From Paenibacillus sp. CF384 (GTDB taxonomy: Bacteria > Bacillota > Bacilli > Paenibacillales > Paenibacillaceae), in assembly GCF_900106745.1 (NCBI RefSeq), contig NZ_FNNV01000024.1, positions 1 through 64,000 on the forward strand: 64,000 bases of DNA, in the 5' to 3' direction. The notes under the pieces are model-generated. The model was not told the origin of the DNA. It made no database searches and saw only the letters and a list, made by a program, of their open reading frames with translations. Position numbers and translations under genes: made by a program. Shown here piece by piece: positions 46,133-56,008 of this stretch. Numbering within the stretch: position 1 is the first letter of the stretch; each line of letters begins with the position of its first letter.

Positions 46133-47182
46133 TTATGCAAAAGCAATACAAACCGGCTTGCTCGTCTCGATGACGTTGCCCGTAGGCGTCAGCCCGCCTG
46201 TCGCTTCATCGATTCGGAACGTAACGATGTTATCCGATTCCTGGTTAGCCGCAAGCAGGTACTGTCCATCCGGCGAGATCGCGAAGTTTCGCGGTGTTCT
46301 GCCGCCGCTCGGCGTAATCTCGACAAGCTCCAGCTTCCCTTCCGCAACTACGCGATAAACCGCAATACTATCATGCCCTCTGTTGGAGGCATACAAGAAG
46401 CGGCCATCCGCCGTCACATGAATGTCGGCACATGTCGTCGCTCCGTCGTATCCTTCCGGCAGTGTAGAGATAATTTGCTTCAATGTAAGCTGAGACTGTT
46501 CGGCCTCATAATCGTAAATGCCTACTGTGCTGTCCAGCTCATTAATCACATACAGCACAGGCGATTGCGGGTGGAATGCCATGTGACGCGGACCCGCGCC
46601 GGCAGGCATCTCCGTCTCCTTATGTCTAACCAGCTTCTGCGCAGCGTGATCGATTTCATAATGAACCAGTCGATCAATACCGAGGTCCGCAATCAGCACA
46701 TAACGGTTGGCTGGATCAATAATGGCGGAATGCGGATGCGGCGCTTCCTGACGATCCTTCCGCGGCCCGCTTCCCTCATGAGCAGCGAAATCCGCCGGCA
46801 CGAGCGCACCATCCTCACTCTCGATTCCGTATAGAGCCAGATTGCCTCCTGTATAGTTCGTCACCACAAGCAGCTTCCCTGTAGCATCAAATTCAATATG
46901 GCAAGGTGAACCACCCTGCGTGGTTACTTCGTTGATCGCCTTCAGTTCCCCGTTATCGGCATGGATGGCAAAGCTATGCACGCTGCCCGGCTCTGTCCCT
47001 GTCTCACTGACCACATATAGTCTTGTGCCTGCTTCATTGCTTCTTAGAAAGGATGGATTAAGAATGCCCGCTTGACCTGAAAGCCGCGTAATTGCGCCGT
47101 CCTCCGTATGTAAGACCATGCCCGAGATGCCTTCTTGCTCTTTCGCTGAATAGGATCCCACAAAAAATAACTGCTGTCCCAT
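46133..47182 (-). CDS. pgl: Lactonase, 7-bladed beta-propeller (6-phosphogluconolactonase family)
   Basis: A 349-residue cytoplasmic propeller of the YbhE/YkgB family, with repeated blade motifs such as GSPCHIEFDATGKLLVV, HPHSAIIDPANRYVLIADLG, GPRHMAFHPQSPVLYVINE and TPRNFAISPDGQYLLAANQ. B. subtilis YkgB is a 6-phosphogluconolactonase; related proteins act on other lactones, so the substrate is a family inference. It is a single gene between urtA and prsA with a terminator on each side. Confidence 0.85.
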   Translation of the reverse strand: MGQQLFFVGSYSAKEQEGISGMVLHTEDGAITRLSGQAGILNPSFLRSNEAGTRLYVVSETGTEPGSVHSFAIHADNGELKAINEVTTQGGSPCHIEFDATGKLLVVTNYTGGNLALYGIESEDGALVPADFAAHEGSGPRKDRQEAPHPHSAIIDPANRYVLIADLGIDRLVHYEIDHAAQKLVRHKETEMPAGAGPRHMAFHPQSPVLYVINELDSTVGIYDYEAEQSQLTLKQIISTLPEGYDGATTCADIHVTADGRFLYASNRGHDSIAVYRVVAEGKLELVEITPSGGRTPRNFAISPDGQYLLAANQESDNIVTFRIDEATGGLTPTGNVIETSKPVCIAFA

Positions 47183-47214
47183 TGAAACGCCTCCCGTTTT
47201 TCGCTATAGGTTCA

Positions 47215-47245
47215 AAACAAGCCCAGCCATGAGGCTGAGCTTGTC
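47215..47245 (-). terminator. Terminator after the PrsA-like gene
   Basis: Minus strand ACAAGCTCAGCC, loop TCAT, GGCTGGGCTTGT, then TTTTG. Confidence 0.8.
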
Positions 47246-47255
47246 GTGTTGCTTC

Positions 47256-48350
47256 TTACTTCTTGTCGTTTGTTGCTTTATCGTCTGTCGCTTTGTCCGC
47301 GTTGTCTGTTTTCGAATCATTTGTCTTCGAATCATCCGTCTTGGAGTCATCTGCAGCAGGCGTTTCCGCTTTAGGCAGATCGATCTTCGTAATCAGCTTC
47401 GGAAGCTCGTCCGTCATGAATTTATTCAGGTTAGCCGAAGCGACAGCTTGCTTCAGCTGCGTCTTGTCTTCTGCGGTTAATTTATCGAATGCCGTAGCTT
47501 CGCGTTTCTCAACCTTCATGACATGGTAACCGAATTGGGATTTAACCGGATCGCCGACTTTGCCGATTTCTTGCTTGTTGGCCGCGTCTTTGAATTCCGC
47601 AACCCAGCCTTTTGCTTGCTGAGCTTCGTACAGACCGCCGTTTTCTTTGGAGCCTGTATCGTCGGAGTACTTCTTCGCAAGCTCTTTCCAGTCGCCGCCG
47701 GCATCCAGCTTCGCTTTTACTTCTTTTGCGATTTTTAGCGCTTCTTCGTCTTTACGCTTCTCTTGGCCTGTTGCAGGATCTACAGTGCCGATGAGAATGT
47801 GACGAACGCTGATTACGTTATAATCGGCTTTTGTCGTTTCAAATTCTTTCTTCACTTGATCGTCGGTGACTTTCTTCTCTTGCTCCTTCATAATCGTAGA
47901 GATCATGGAGTAGAAGTATTTAATATCGTCTTCAGTCAAACCAGCGTCATCGGCTTTCTTCTTGATTTCCGGTGTACCGTCGATTTGCTGCTTCATTTGC
48001 GTGTAGAAATTGTCGACTTCTTTCTTCGTTGCATCGTCTTGCTTCACGTCGCCTAGACGCTTGTACAACACTTTGTAGCCGATATATTCACGCAGAAATT
48101 GTTCCTGCAGCTGTGGAATGCTGAGGTACATCTCTGTTTGAGGCTGTACGATGCCAAAGAATGTCGAGTACTTCTTAAATTCCTTATCCGTTACCGTGCC
48201 GTCTGTATACGTAGCGATCGTCTTGCCTTCGCCCGTACCCGGAGCCGCGCCCTCCTCTTTCTTCTTGCCGCAGCCTGCTGCCAATACAACAACCAGCACA
48301 GCAGCCAGTGCGAGCAGAGTCGCTTTTCTCCAATAGTTAGTGCGTAACAT
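47256..48350 (-). CDS. prsA: PrsA-like foldase lipoprotein (parvulin)
   Basis: Extracytoplasmic peptidyl-prolyl isomerase. The signal peptide ends in VVVLAAGCGKK with Cys27. A SurA-type N domain is followed by a parvulin domain (about 175-275) with VRHILIGT, WKELAKKYSDD, NGGLYEA and FGYHVMKVEK. The last ~35 residues are a low-complexity tail of DSKT/DDK repeats, probably a wall-spanning spacer. It begins 14 bp inside the end of mfd, which is unusual for a secreted foldase and suggests shared transcription. Confidence 0.9.
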   Translation of the reverse strand: MLRTNYWRKATLLALAAVLVVVLAAGCGKKKEEGAAPGTGEGKTIATYTDGTVTDKEFKKYSTFFGIVQPQTEMYLSIPQLQEQFLREYIGYKVLYKRLGDVKQDDATKKEVDNFYTQMKQQIDGTPEIKKKADDAGLTEDDIKYFYSMISTIMKEQEKKVTDDQVKKEFETTKADYNVISVRHILIGTVDPATGQEKRKDEEALKIAKEVKAKLDAGGDWKELAKKYSDDTGSKENGGLYEAQQAKGWVAEFKDAANKQEIGKVGDPVKSQFGYHVMKVEKREATAFDKLTAEDKTQLKQAVASANLNKFMTDELPKLITKIDLPKAETPAADDSKTDDSKTNDSKTDNADKATDDKATNDKK

Positions 48351-51300
48351 TCTGTAGTTCCCCTTTCGATTGAATGGTGTCTTTATAGTGCATCAAAAAA
48401 CGTTCCAGCAGCTCAAGCTTCTGCTCTACCGACAATCCTTTGCCCCTTAATTGCATAAGCGGATAAGGCTCTTGTCCGGCAGAACGCTTGAATCGGTTTT
48501 CCAGCTGCAGGCATAACATGTCAACCTTCTTCGTGTCGAACCGCTGCTTCTCACGCTCCGCGAAGCGCAAGGCGATATCCTCGCCTTTTCCGCCGATTTG
48601 CTCAATGCCGCAGATCGCGCCGTACACCTTCAAACGAGCTACAGAAAGCAGGTTGTCGACCGCTTGAGGCAGATCGCCAAACCGGTCAATCAACTCCTCG
48701 CGCAAATCTTCCACTTCCTCAAAGGTGCGAACCGAGGCCACTTTCTTATAAATCTCTATCTTCTGTATGCTATCGTAAATATAGGAAGACGGCAAGTAGG
48801 CATCGATGCTCATATCTATGATCGTGCTGACTTCTTTCACAGGCTCCTCGACTTCGCCGCCGCCCATGTCTGCTTTGCGCTTCTTAATCTCATCGGCCAG
48901 CATTTGCGAATACAGATCAAAGCCAACAGACGCAATGAACCCATGCTGCTCCGCACCAAGCAGGTTTCCCGCTCCGCGGATCGACAGGTCGCGCATCGCA
49001 ATCTTGAATCCGGAGCCGAGCTCCGTAAATTCTTTGATTGACTGCAGCCGCTTCTCGGCTACTTCAGTCAGCACCTTATCACGTTGGTAGGTGAAGTATG
49101 CATAAGCGATCCGGTTGGAACGTCCCACCCTGCCGCGCAGCTGATACAGCTGGGAAAGCCCCATCTTGTCCGCGTCGTGGACGATAAGCGTATTGACGTT
49201 CGGAATATCGACGCCTGTCTCAATGATGCTGGTGCTGACAAGCACGTCGGATTCCCCGTCCAGGAAGTCCAGAATCGTCTTCTCCAGCTCCTGCTCCGAC
49301 ATTTGGCCATGACCGACCGCCACCCGTGCATCCGGCACAAGCGCATGGATTTGCTCCGCCATCTGGTGGATTCCCTGTACGCGATTATATAGATAGTACA
49401 CTTGGCCGCCGCGCGCAAGCTCCCGCTCGATGGACTCCCGAACAAGCGAAGGACTGTATTCCACCACGTAGGTTTGAACCGGGAACCGATTCTCCGGCGG
49501 CGTCTCAATGACGGACAAGTCCCGCACACCGAGCATCGACATATGAAGCGTGCGCGGAATCGGCGTTGCCGTCAGCGTCAGCACGTCGACGTTTGTTTTG
49601 AGCCGCTTCAGCTTCTCTTTATGCGACACGCCGAAACGCTGCTCCTCATCCACGATAAGCAGTCCCAGGTCTTTGAAAATAATATCCTGCGAAAGCAGAC
49701 GGTGCGTGCCGATGACCACATCGACCGTGCCCGCCTTCAGCCCTTTCATCGTGGCCGTTTGATCCTTCTTCGAACGGAAACGGCTTAGTACCTGCACATT
49801 GAAAGGGAATCCCGAGAAACGCTCGCGGAAGGTTTCATAGTGCTGCTGCGCCAGAATCGTCGTAGGTACCAGAATGGCGACCTGCTTGCCTTCGATGGCA
49901 GACTTAAAGGCAGCCCTAACCGCTACCTCGGTTTTGCCGTAGCCGACATCGCCGCAGAGCAAACGATCCATCGGACGAGCGGTCTGCATATCCTTCTTGA
50001 TTTCTTTAATCGCCCGCAGCTGGTCGACGGTCTCGTCATAGGGGAACATCGCCTCGAAATCTTGCTGATACGAGGTGTCAGCACCGAATGCAAAACCGGT
50101 CGTAGCCTGACGGTCGGCATACAGCTTAATGAGCTCATCGGCAATGTCTTTAACCGACGATTGCGCCTTGCTCTTCACCCGCGTCCATTCGCTGCCACCG
50201 AGTTTATAGACCTTCGGCTCTTTCTCTTCGGAGCCGACATATTTCTGAATCAGGTCAATCTGTTCAATCGGTACGGACAGCTTGTCGCCGCCTGCGTACA
50301 AAATATGCATGTAGTCCTTATGGATACCGGCAATTTCAAGCGTACCGATCCCCATGTACTTGCCAATCCCATGATTCTGATGGACGACGTAATCGCCGAC
50401 CTTCAGCTCCGTATAGCTCTTAATCCGCTCAGCATTGTCCATCTTCTTATCGAGGCGGCGCGCCTTGCGCTGCTTCTGCGAGAACATCTCGCCTTCGGTG
50501 ATTACGATCAGATGAATCGAAGGCAGCTCGAAGCCCGTTTGCAGATTGCCTTCCATGATGACAGGCGGTTCAATGCCGTAGTCATGCAGCACCCGGCGCA
50601 TGCGGTCCATCCGCTCTGCGTTTCCGGCCAGCATCATAACCGTGGCGCCTGTCTTGCGCCAACGTTCCATCTCCGCTTTCAGCACGTTCATTTGACCGTG
50701 GAAGTTCTGCATGGAGCGGCACACTACATTCAAAATATTTTGCGGCTGCGTATGCGGAATTTGCCTTAAGAAAAGGGAGAGAAACAGCGTCGGGAACGGA
50801 CGATGGAAGAGCACGTCGTCAGAAGGACGCGCAAGGGCAAGCGAAGGCAGCGCTTTGCCGTTCGTTAAGAGATGCAGCGCCCACTCCGATTCATCCCGCT
50901 CCAGTTGGCGACCGGTTTCAATCAGCCTTGTCGGCTCGTCATAAATCAGCAGCGTATCCTTAGGTACATAATCAAATAACGTATGCCGCTCCGGATAGAG
51001 CAGCGAAATATATTTATAGATTTCCGGAAAATACACATGCTCCCGCAGCTTCTCAAGCTCCGAACCGATCTCCGAACGCAGACGATCCTTCGCTGTGCGG
51101 TCTGTCATCTTGAGCAGCTGCTGCTCCAGCAGCTCTGCGGCATGCTGAGCCGCATTCTCAAACCTTCTCGCATCGGCCAGAATTTCCTGACATGGCGGTA
51201 CGGTATACGCCTCCATCTTCTCTATGGAGCGCTGATCGGTTTGATCAAAGGAACGAATCGAATCGATCTCGTCGTCGAACCATTCCACCCGGTATGGATG

Positions 51301-51867
51301 GGCTGAAGTAAGCGGGAAGAAGTCGACGATTCCGCCCCTCACACTCATTTCGCCTTTGCCTTCTACCTTATCGACGCGCACAAAGCCAAGCTCTACCATT
51401 TGGCGTAAGAACGCTTCCAACGATAGTGTCTCGCCTACGCGCAGCTCGATGCGAGCATCTGCCATCACGCTGCTTATCGGCAGGAAACGGCGAACGCCGG
51501 AGAACGGCACGACAACAATCCCGCGAAACCCTTGCGACAGTCGGATAAGCACATCCATCCGTTGCGCCAGCGTTTCCGGGCTCGATATTGCTGCTTCTGC
51601 AGCGACTAATTCATTGGCGGGATACAGCAGGACTTCGTTCTCGGACAGGCACTCCACCAGATCCTCCGCGATCTTCTGCGCGGCGAACATATTGTGAGTG
51701 ACCACCAGCATCGGTCTGTCAAACTCATGTTTCAGAGCGGCGATCATGACCTGCCTCGAAGAACCGGCGAGCCCGGATACCAGCTGCTCCTGCATCCCTT
51801 TCTTGATTCCGGATACGATAGATTGAAAATCCGTATCCGCAGCGTAAGCTTCCAGTAATGCTTTCAA
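48337..51867 (-). CDS. mfd: Transcription-repair coupling factor Mfd
   Basis: Removes stalled RNA polymerase and recruits UvrA. N-terminal UvrB-like domains (to about 350), the RNA polymerase interaction domain (about 480-560, [14 protein letters not shown]), then the RecG-like motor with [18 protein letters not shown] and [12 protein letters not shown], and a C-terminal TRCF domain. The TTG at 51867 is preferred: GAGGTG lies nine bases upstream, and the distance to the conserved DFQSIVSGI equals that in B. subtilis Mfd. A GTG nine codons earlier (51894) is the alternative. About 1176 residues. Confidence 0.96.
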   Translation of the reverse strand: MKALLEAYAADTDFQSIVSGIKKGMQEQLVSGLAGSSRQVMIAALKHEFDRPMLVVTHNMFAAQKIAEDLVECLSENEVLLYPANELVAAEAAISSPETLAQRMDVLIRLSQGFRGIVVVPFSGVRRFLPISSVMADARIELRVGETLSLEAFLRQMVELGFVRVDKVEGKGEMSVRGGIVDFFPLTSAHPYRVEWFDDEIDSIRSFDQTDQRSIEKMEAYTVPPCQEILADARRFENAAQHAAELLEQQLLKMTDRTAKDRLRSEIGSELEKLREHVYFPEIYKYISLLYPERHTLFDYVPKDTLLIYDEPTRLIETGRQLERDESEWALHLLTNGKALPSLALARPSDDVLFHRPFPTLFLSLFLRQIPHTQPQNILNVVCRSMQNFHGQMNVLKAEMERWRKTGATVMMLAGNAERMDRMRRVLHDYGIEPPVIMEGNLQTGFELPSIHLIVITEGEMFSQKQRKARRLDKKMDNAERIKSYTELKVGDYVVHQNHGIGKYMGIGTLEIAGIHKDYMHILYAGGDKLSVPIEQIDLIQKYVGSEEKEPKVYKLGGSEWTRVKSKAQSSVKDIADELIKLYADRQATTGFAFGADTSYQQDFEAMFPYDETVDQLRAIKEIKKDMQTARPMDRLLCGDVGYGKTEVAVRAAFKSAIEGKQVAILVPTTILAQQHYETFRERFSGFPFNVQVLSRFRSKKDQTATMKGLKAGTVDVVIGTHRLLSQDIIFKDLGLLIVDEEQRFGVSHKEKLKRLKTNVDVLTLTATPIPRTLHMSMLGVRDLSVIETPPENRFPVQTYVVEYSPSLVRESIERELARGGQVYYLYNRVQGIHQMAEQIHALVPDARVAVGHGQMSEQELEKTILDFLDGESDVLVSTSIIETGVDIPNVNTLIVHDADKMGLSQLYQLRGRVGRSNRIAYAYFTYQRDKVLTEVAEKRLQSIKEFTELGSGFKIAMRDLSIRGAGNLLGAEQHGFIASVGFDLYSQMLADEIKKRKADMGGGEVEEPVKEVSTIIDMSIDAYLPSSYIYDSIQKIEIYKKVASVRTFEEVEDLREELIDRFGDLPQAVDNLLSVARLKVYGAICGIEQIGGKGEDIALRFAEREKQRFDTKKVDMLCLQLENRFKRSAGQEPYPLMQLRGKGLSVEQKLELLERFLMHYKDTIQSKGELQNVTH

Positions 51868-51969
51868 CGTTAGCGGCACCTCGTTTCTTTCCACACCAGA
51901 CCATCTATAAGAACCGGCACCAGCCGTCCTCTAGCAAAGGTACTATTCACATTTTGCATTCGAGATCAC

Positions 51970-52006
51970 TACAAAAAGAAGCCTCAGCCGTACGCCAAGG
52001 CTCTTC
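51970..52006 (-). terminator. Likely terminator after fin
   Basis: Minus strand GAAGAGCCTTGGC, loop GTAC, GGCTGAGGCTTC with a small bulge, then TTTTT. It separates fin from mfd. Confidence 0.65.
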
Positions 52007-52026
52007 ATTCATTTCCAGCAGCCCGC

Positions 52027-52257
52027 TTATTGCAGCGGGTTCGAAACAAGCAGCAGCTCAGGGTTACTGTCGATCGCCTCGCGGCAATAGTCGCAAACCA
52101 CGTTAACCGTAACGTCGCCGTTCGGATTATACGCTATTATATCGCTGCGCTCTTCGGGGGTCAAGAAATGGAAACCGAGCTGTGTTTCTGAAATTTGGGC
52201 GTTGTCGATCGACCCGATCTGCGATTTGCAATGCCGGCAAATATAATTTACAGCCAT
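52027..52257 (-). CDS. fin: Anti-sigma-F factor Fin
   Basis: Small zinc protein (76 residues) that inhibits sigma-F late in forespore development. Two Cys pairs, CRHCK (about 8-12) and CDYC (about 55-58), are in the expected places, with the family motif QLGFHFLTPEERSDII between them. It lies between pth and mfd as yabK/fin does in B. subtilis. A good GGAGG site precedes the ATG. A CATACTG element in the 55-bp gap resembles a forespore -10, but no -35 was convincing. Confidence 0.92.
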   Translation of the reverse strand: MAVNYICRHCKSQIGSIDNAQISETQLGFHFLTPEERSDIIAYNPNGDVTVNVVCDYCREAIDSNPELLLVSNPLQ

Positions 52258-52312
52258 ATGTATGCCTCCTGAGTAATCGTTATACCCTCAGTATGCCCGC
52301 ATCGGCTGAAAT

Positions 52313-52873
52313 TTAACGGTTATATTTGGCCATCGTCCGTTCAAAGGTATTCGTCAGCGCGAACTCGGCCGCATCGCAGCTCTCTTCCACCATCACCTTA
52401 AGCAGATCCTGCTCGCTCTTCGGGAAATTCGAGAGTACATAGTCCGAAATGCTCATGCCCGGCTGCGGACGAGAGATGCCGATTCTAATCCGGTCGAACG
52501 TCTGGGTCCCCGTGTGCTGAATAATGGACTTAATCCCGTTGTGCCCACCGGCGCTGCCTTGATAACGCAGACGGATTTTGCCCGTTTCCGTATCCATATC
52601 ATCGTAAACGATGATGGCATCTTCCAAATTCGCTTTAAAATAATCCATGAAGCCTCTTACCGTTTCACCGGATAAATTCATAAAGGTCATCGGTTTAATG
52701 AGTGCAACTTTCGTTCCCGCCACATTGCCTTCGCCAATAAGTCCCTTGCATTTGCTCTGCGTAACGCTAATCCCCCAACGCTTAGCCAGCGCATCGATGA
52801 CCATAAAGCCCACATTATGCCGCGTCCCTTGATACGCGGTGCCGGGGTTGCCTAATCCGACTATCCATTTCAT
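52313..52873 (-). CDS. pth: Peptidyl-tRNA hydrolase
   Basis: Recycles peptidyl-tRNA released from stalled ribosomes (spoVC in B. subtilis). VGLGNPGTAYQGTRHNVGF (about 4-23) holds the catalytic His, KPMTFMNLSGE (about 62) and YDDMDTETGKIRLRYQGSAGGHNG (about 91) follow. The 186-residue length is standard. Confidence 0.96.
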   Translation of the reverse strand: MKWIVGLGNPGTAYQGTRHNVGFMVIDALAKRWGISVTQSKCKGLIGEGNVAGTKVALIKPMTFMNLSGETVRGFMDYFKANLEDAIIVYDDMDTETGKIRLRYQGSAGGHNGIKSIIQHTGTQTFDRIRIGISRPQPGMSISDYVLSNFPKSEQDLLKVMVEESCDAAEFALTNTFERTMAKYNR

Positions 52874-53002
52874 GCTGAAACCTCAACTCCTGCTACACCC
52901 AAATTTCTTTTTTCTTGATGCAACGAATCTTCGCCTTCGATTGTCATACATATAGATTCGGCAGAAAAGCCGAACTTCGTTCATAAAGGAGCGTATCTTT
53001 CG

Positions 53003-53203
53003 ATGTATGTAAACGGCCAGCCTATCTTCGACGATTATCAGTTCCAGGATCACCATGAGCATCAAGTTCCTGTCCAGGTCTATTGGGGCCAAGAACATCA
53101 TGATATTGGCTACGTCGAATATTTCAGCCCTTCGTACATCAAGATGAATAATATTTTCTACAGCCGCAAGCAGTTTACCTTTGTTTCCAGACCCGGCTAT
53201 TGA
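53003..53203 (+). CDS. Conserved-looking 66-residue protein, only plus-strand gene
   Basis: Unrecognised. ATG at 53003 with AAAGGAG eleven bases upstream. The product is rich in Tyr, Phe, His and Gln; VQVYWGQEHHDIG and NIFYSRKQFTFVSR suggest a small beta-sheet protein with no membrane segment. It ends at a hairpin shared with rplY. Upstream, TTCGGC/GCCGAA forms a short leader hairpin and GTCATACATATAG resembles a -10 region. It faces the opposite way to everything else between pth and rplY. Confidence 0.65.
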   Translation: MYVNGQPIFDDYQFQDHHEHQVPVQVYWGQEHHDIGYVEYFSPSYIKMNNIFYSRKQFTFVSRPGY

Positions 53204-53240
53204 AAAAAAGTAAAGGGCTGCCTCTTACCCGCAGCCCTTA
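53203..53240 (-). terminator. Hairpin terminator between rplY and the plus-strand ORF
   Basis: GGGCTGC and GCAGCCC pair around a short loop. On the minus strand it is followed by TTTACTTTTTTT and ends the rplY transcript; on the plus strand TTATCGT follows, so it may act weakly in both directions. Confidence 0.85.
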
Positions 53241-53248
53241 TCGTACGT

Positions 53249-53899
53249 TTATTCAAACTTAGCCGCATGCATCTCCGCTTCATGTGCACGCTGCTCCGCT
53301 TCCTTCGTTTCTACCGCCGCATCCTCTGCTTCTTCCGCCGTCAGATCTTTCTGAGGAGTCAGAATCGTGACAATGACTTGGTCAGCGTCCAGCTTGGTCG
53401 TTACACCGGATGGAAGCTTCAAGTCACTGACTAGCAGGTTCTCCCCAATACCTAATGAGGACACATCCACCTCAATGACCTCCGGTATACGATCCGGTAA
53501 ACAATGCACCTCAAGCTCATGCAGCATCGCCTGCAGAATTCCGCCTTCTCGCACCCCGGTAGAATCGCCGACCATCTCCAGCCGAACCGGCGTTTTGATG
53601 GTTTCATTCATGTTCACCTGATGGAAATCAATATGGAGCAGCTCGCGCGTCAGCGGCTCGCGCTGCACTTGCGTCAGCATGACCGGCTGCTTGCCTTCTC
53701 CCGGAATATCAAGTTCAAGCAAGGCATGCGGATGGGAGCGCAGCAAATGCGCCAGCTCCTTCTCATTGACCGAGATCGAAATCGATTTGGTTAGCTTCGT
53801 GCCGTATACGACGCCGGGTATGTTGCCCTGCTGTCTCATTTGTCTCAATTGGCCTTGCGTGGCTGTCGTCCGTGCTTCTGCTCGAAATGGTATCGCCAT
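53249..53899 (-). CDS. rplY: 50S ribosomal protein L25/general stress protein Ctc
   Basis: 5S rRNA-binding protein of the long L25/TL5/CTC type: an N-terminal L25 domain (about 1-90, with IPGVVYGT) and a C-terminal beta domain (about 95-185, GGILQAMLHELEVHCLPDRIPE), then an acidic Ala/Glu-rich tail. At 216 residues it fits Ctc. It lies 83 bp after glmU, the usual Bacillus order. A sigma-B promoter could not be identified with confidence. Confidence 0.94.
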   Translation of the reverse strand: MAIPFRAEARTTATQGQLRQMRQQGNIPGVVYGTKLTKSISISVNEKELAHLLRSHPHALLELDIPGEGKQPVMLTQVQREPLTRELLHIDFHQVNMNETIKTPVRLEMVGDSTGVREGGILQAMLHELEVHCLPDRIPEVIEVDVSSLGIGENLLVSDLKLPSGVTTKLDADQVIVTILTPQKDLTAEEAEDAAVETKEAEQRAHEAEMHAAKFE

Positions 53900-53982
53900 A
53901 GTCGGAAACCTCCTGAGAGTGTAGTGATTTCCATATATTCATACCCATTCCGGCCCGGAAATAAACGAACAACTTCTCACAA

Positions 53983-55386
53983 TCAGCCTTTCGCCTTGCT
54001 ATCCTTCTTCGCTTTGGCGCGTCCGCGCAGCTTCTCGGCATAACCCGGTTTGTTGACCTGGCGCTCGCGAGCGATCGCGACATCATTGTCTGGCACGTCC
54101 TGCGTAATGGTAGATCCTGCAACGACATAAGCACCGTCACCGATCTTAACAGGCGCGATTAAATTCACGTTGCTGCCTACGAAAGCACGGTCGCCGATTT
54201 CGGTCAGCGACTTGTTATAGCCGTCATAATTAACGGTAATCGCGCCGCAGCCGATGTTCACGTCTTTGCCTACTTTCGCGTCGCCGACATAGCTCAGATG
54301 GGAAACCTTCGTGCCTTCGCCTAACTCAGCGTTCTTGATCTCGACGAAATCGCCGATTTTGCAGCCCGCACCAAGCTTAGCGCCCGGACGCAGGTAGGCA
54401 TATGGTCCCACTGCACAATCGTCGCCAATAACGGACTCCACAGCGTTGGAATGCTTCACCGTCACACCGTTTCCGATCTCCGTATCCGTAATATCCGCAT
54501 GAGGACCAATCACGCAATCTTCTCCGATGACAGTACGACCGCGCAATACGGTGCCTGGGTAAACAATCGTGTCCGAGCCGATAACCACATCTGCTTCGAT
54601 GTAGGTCGCAGCAGGATCAATAATCGTCACGCCGTTAATTTGATGCTTCCGGTTAATTCGAGCACGCATGAGCGCCTCCGCTTCACCTAGGCCGACACGA
54701 TCGTTTACGCCAATGCCCTCGGCATAATCCGGCGTGCAATACGCGCCTACTGTCTCGCCTGCCTTTTTCAATATTTCCATCACGTCGGTGAGGTAGAACT
54801 CCCCTTGTGCATTGTTGTTCGTTACCTTCTTCAGCGCCTGGAACAGCTTCTTATTGTCAAAGCAATACATGCCTGTGTTGATCTCAGTTATCGCCGCCTG
54901 CTCAGGCGTGCAGTCCTTCTGCTCCACGATCCGAAGAACATTGCCGGCCTCATCGCGGATGATACGTCCAAGTCCTTGCGGATTAGGCACAATTGCCGTC
55001 AGCACGGTCGCTGCCGATTCTGTCTTCGTATGAAGCGCAAGCAGCGCTGCAATCGTTTCTGAAGTCACCAGAGGCGTATCTCCGTACAGAATGACCGTCG
55101 TACCCGCTTCCTCGCCAAGCAGCGGTTCTGCTTGCTGTACGGCATGGCCAGTACCCAGCTGCTGCTCCTGCAGCACAAACTCCACGCCATCCCCCAGATA
55201 CGTGCGGACCGTTTCCGCGCCATGACCCAGCACGACGACTGTGCGCTCACAAGCCGCATCTTGTACCGTCTGCAGCACATGAGCCACCATCGGCTTGCCA
55301 CATACCGGATGCAACACTTTATATAGTTTGGACTTCATTCGTTTCCCTTGTCCTGCCGCCAACACAATTGCCATTACTTTGTTCAA
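53983..55386 (-). CDS. glmU: Bifunctional UDP-N-acetylglucosamine pyrophosphorylase/glucosamine-1-phosphate acetyltransferase
   Basis: Makes UDP-GlcNAc for peptidoglycan and teichoic acids. The N-terminal nucleotidyltransferase starts with VLAAGQGKRMKSKLYKVLHP; GTGHAVQQAEP and YGDTPLV follow. From about residue 250 a left-handed beta-helix of hexapeptide repeats forms the acetyltransferase, with RPGAKLGAGCKIGDFVEIKN. The 467 residues start at TTG with GGGAGGG about nine bases upstream. Confidence 0.96.
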   Translation of the reverse strand: MNKVMAIVLAAGQGKRMKSKLYKVLHPVCGKPMVAHVLQTVQDAACERTVVVLGHGAETVRTYLGDGVEFVLQEQQLGTGHAVQQAEPLLGEEAGTTVILYGDTPLVTSETIAALLALHTKTESAATVLTAIVPNPQGLGRIIRDEAGNVLRIVEQKDCTPEQAAITEINTGMYCFDNKKLFQALKKVTNNNAQGEFYLTDVMEILKKAGETVGAYCTPDYAEGIGVNDRVGLGEAEALMRARINRKHQINGVTIIDPAATYIEADVVIGSDTIVYPGTVLRGRTVIGEDCVIGPHADITDTEIGNGVTVKHSNAVESVIGDDCAVGPYAYLRPGAKLGAGCKIGDFVEIKNAELGEGTKVSHLSYVGDAKVGKDVNIGCGAITVNYDGYNKSLTEIGDRAFVGSNVNLIAPVKIGDGAYVVAGSTITQDVPDNDVAIARERQVNKPGYAEKLRGRAKAKKDSKAKG

Positions 55387-55536
55387 AGGATGTCCCTCCC
55401 AGCTTCTATATCCCTATGTTATTCAAAATATAAACCATAGACACAGCTTATATTTCTCCGAAATGAACCTCGCCGGCATAGCCGCAGCCGATTCACCTTG
55501 CTTAAATGCTCTACTGAATATAGCGTATCTGTACGC

Positions 55537-55568
55537 AAAAGAAAAGAGAGCCCGGTTGGGCTCTCTTT
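55537..55568 (-). terminator. Terminator after spoVG
   Basis: Minus strand AAAGAGAGCCC, loop AACC, GGGCTCTCTTT, then TCTTTT. Confidence 0.92.
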
Positions 55569-55591
55569 GCTAGACGTCTTGATACCTTGAT

Positions 55592-55879
55592 TTAGGCGCC
55601 CTCTTCGATTGCTACATCTTCTTCCGTCGCTGCACGTTCGTATTCTGCTAGGACGGCAGCTTGGATTTTCTCCCGTGTCGTCGAAGAAATAGGGTGTGCG
55701 ATATCGCGGAATTCTCCATCAGGAGTACGCTTGCTTGGCATTGCCACAAACATTCCATTGTTACCGTCTATCACGCGAATATCGTGAACGACAAATTCAT
55801 TGTCAATGGTAATTGAGGCGATTGCCTTCATCCGGCCTTCGGAATTAACTCGGCGGAGTCTAACATCGGTAATTTGCAT
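55592..55879 (-). CDS. spoVG: Regulator SpoVG
   Basis: Small RNA/DNA-binding regulator of septation, 95 residues. [20 protein letters not shown], the middle [19 protein letters not shown] and [10 protein letters not shown] are nearly invariant in the family. The gene has a strong AAGGTGG site. Its upstream region resembles the sigma-H-controlled B. subtilis locus. Confidence 0.97.
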   Translation of the reverse strand: MQITDVRLRRVNSEGRMKAIASITIDNEFVVHDIRVIDGNNGMFVAMPSKRTPDGEFRDIAHPISSTTREKIQAAVLAEYERAATEEDVAIEEGA

Positions 55880-55916
55880 CTGTGTTCACCACCTTTGCCT
55901 ATCAAGGACTTGGTGT

Positions 55917-55945
55917 ATACTTCCACGTTTCAATGCGAATTCCTT
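55917..55945 (-). promoter_or_regulatory. Sigma-H-like promoter of spoVG
   Basis: Minus strand AAGGAATT (55938-55945) resembles the sigma-H -35 (RnAGGAWWW); TGGAAGTAT about 12 bp later (55917-55925) is one base from the -10 (RnnGAATWW). The A/T-rich stretch upstream (55950-55995) is where AbrB binds in B. subtilis; its presence here is seen, its role inferred. Confidence 0.5.
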
Positions 55946-56008
55946 CATGATTCTGGAAAATAACTGTATTGTTTGAAAATATTTTTTTAAACGGAATATT
56001 ATCCGTTT

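Noticed and set aside
55984-56004. Terminator after ridA (AAACGGA/TCCGTTT hairpin)
   Set aside because: The stem is clear, but on the minus strand it is followed by A residues, not T; it may be a structural element in the spoVG upstream region.
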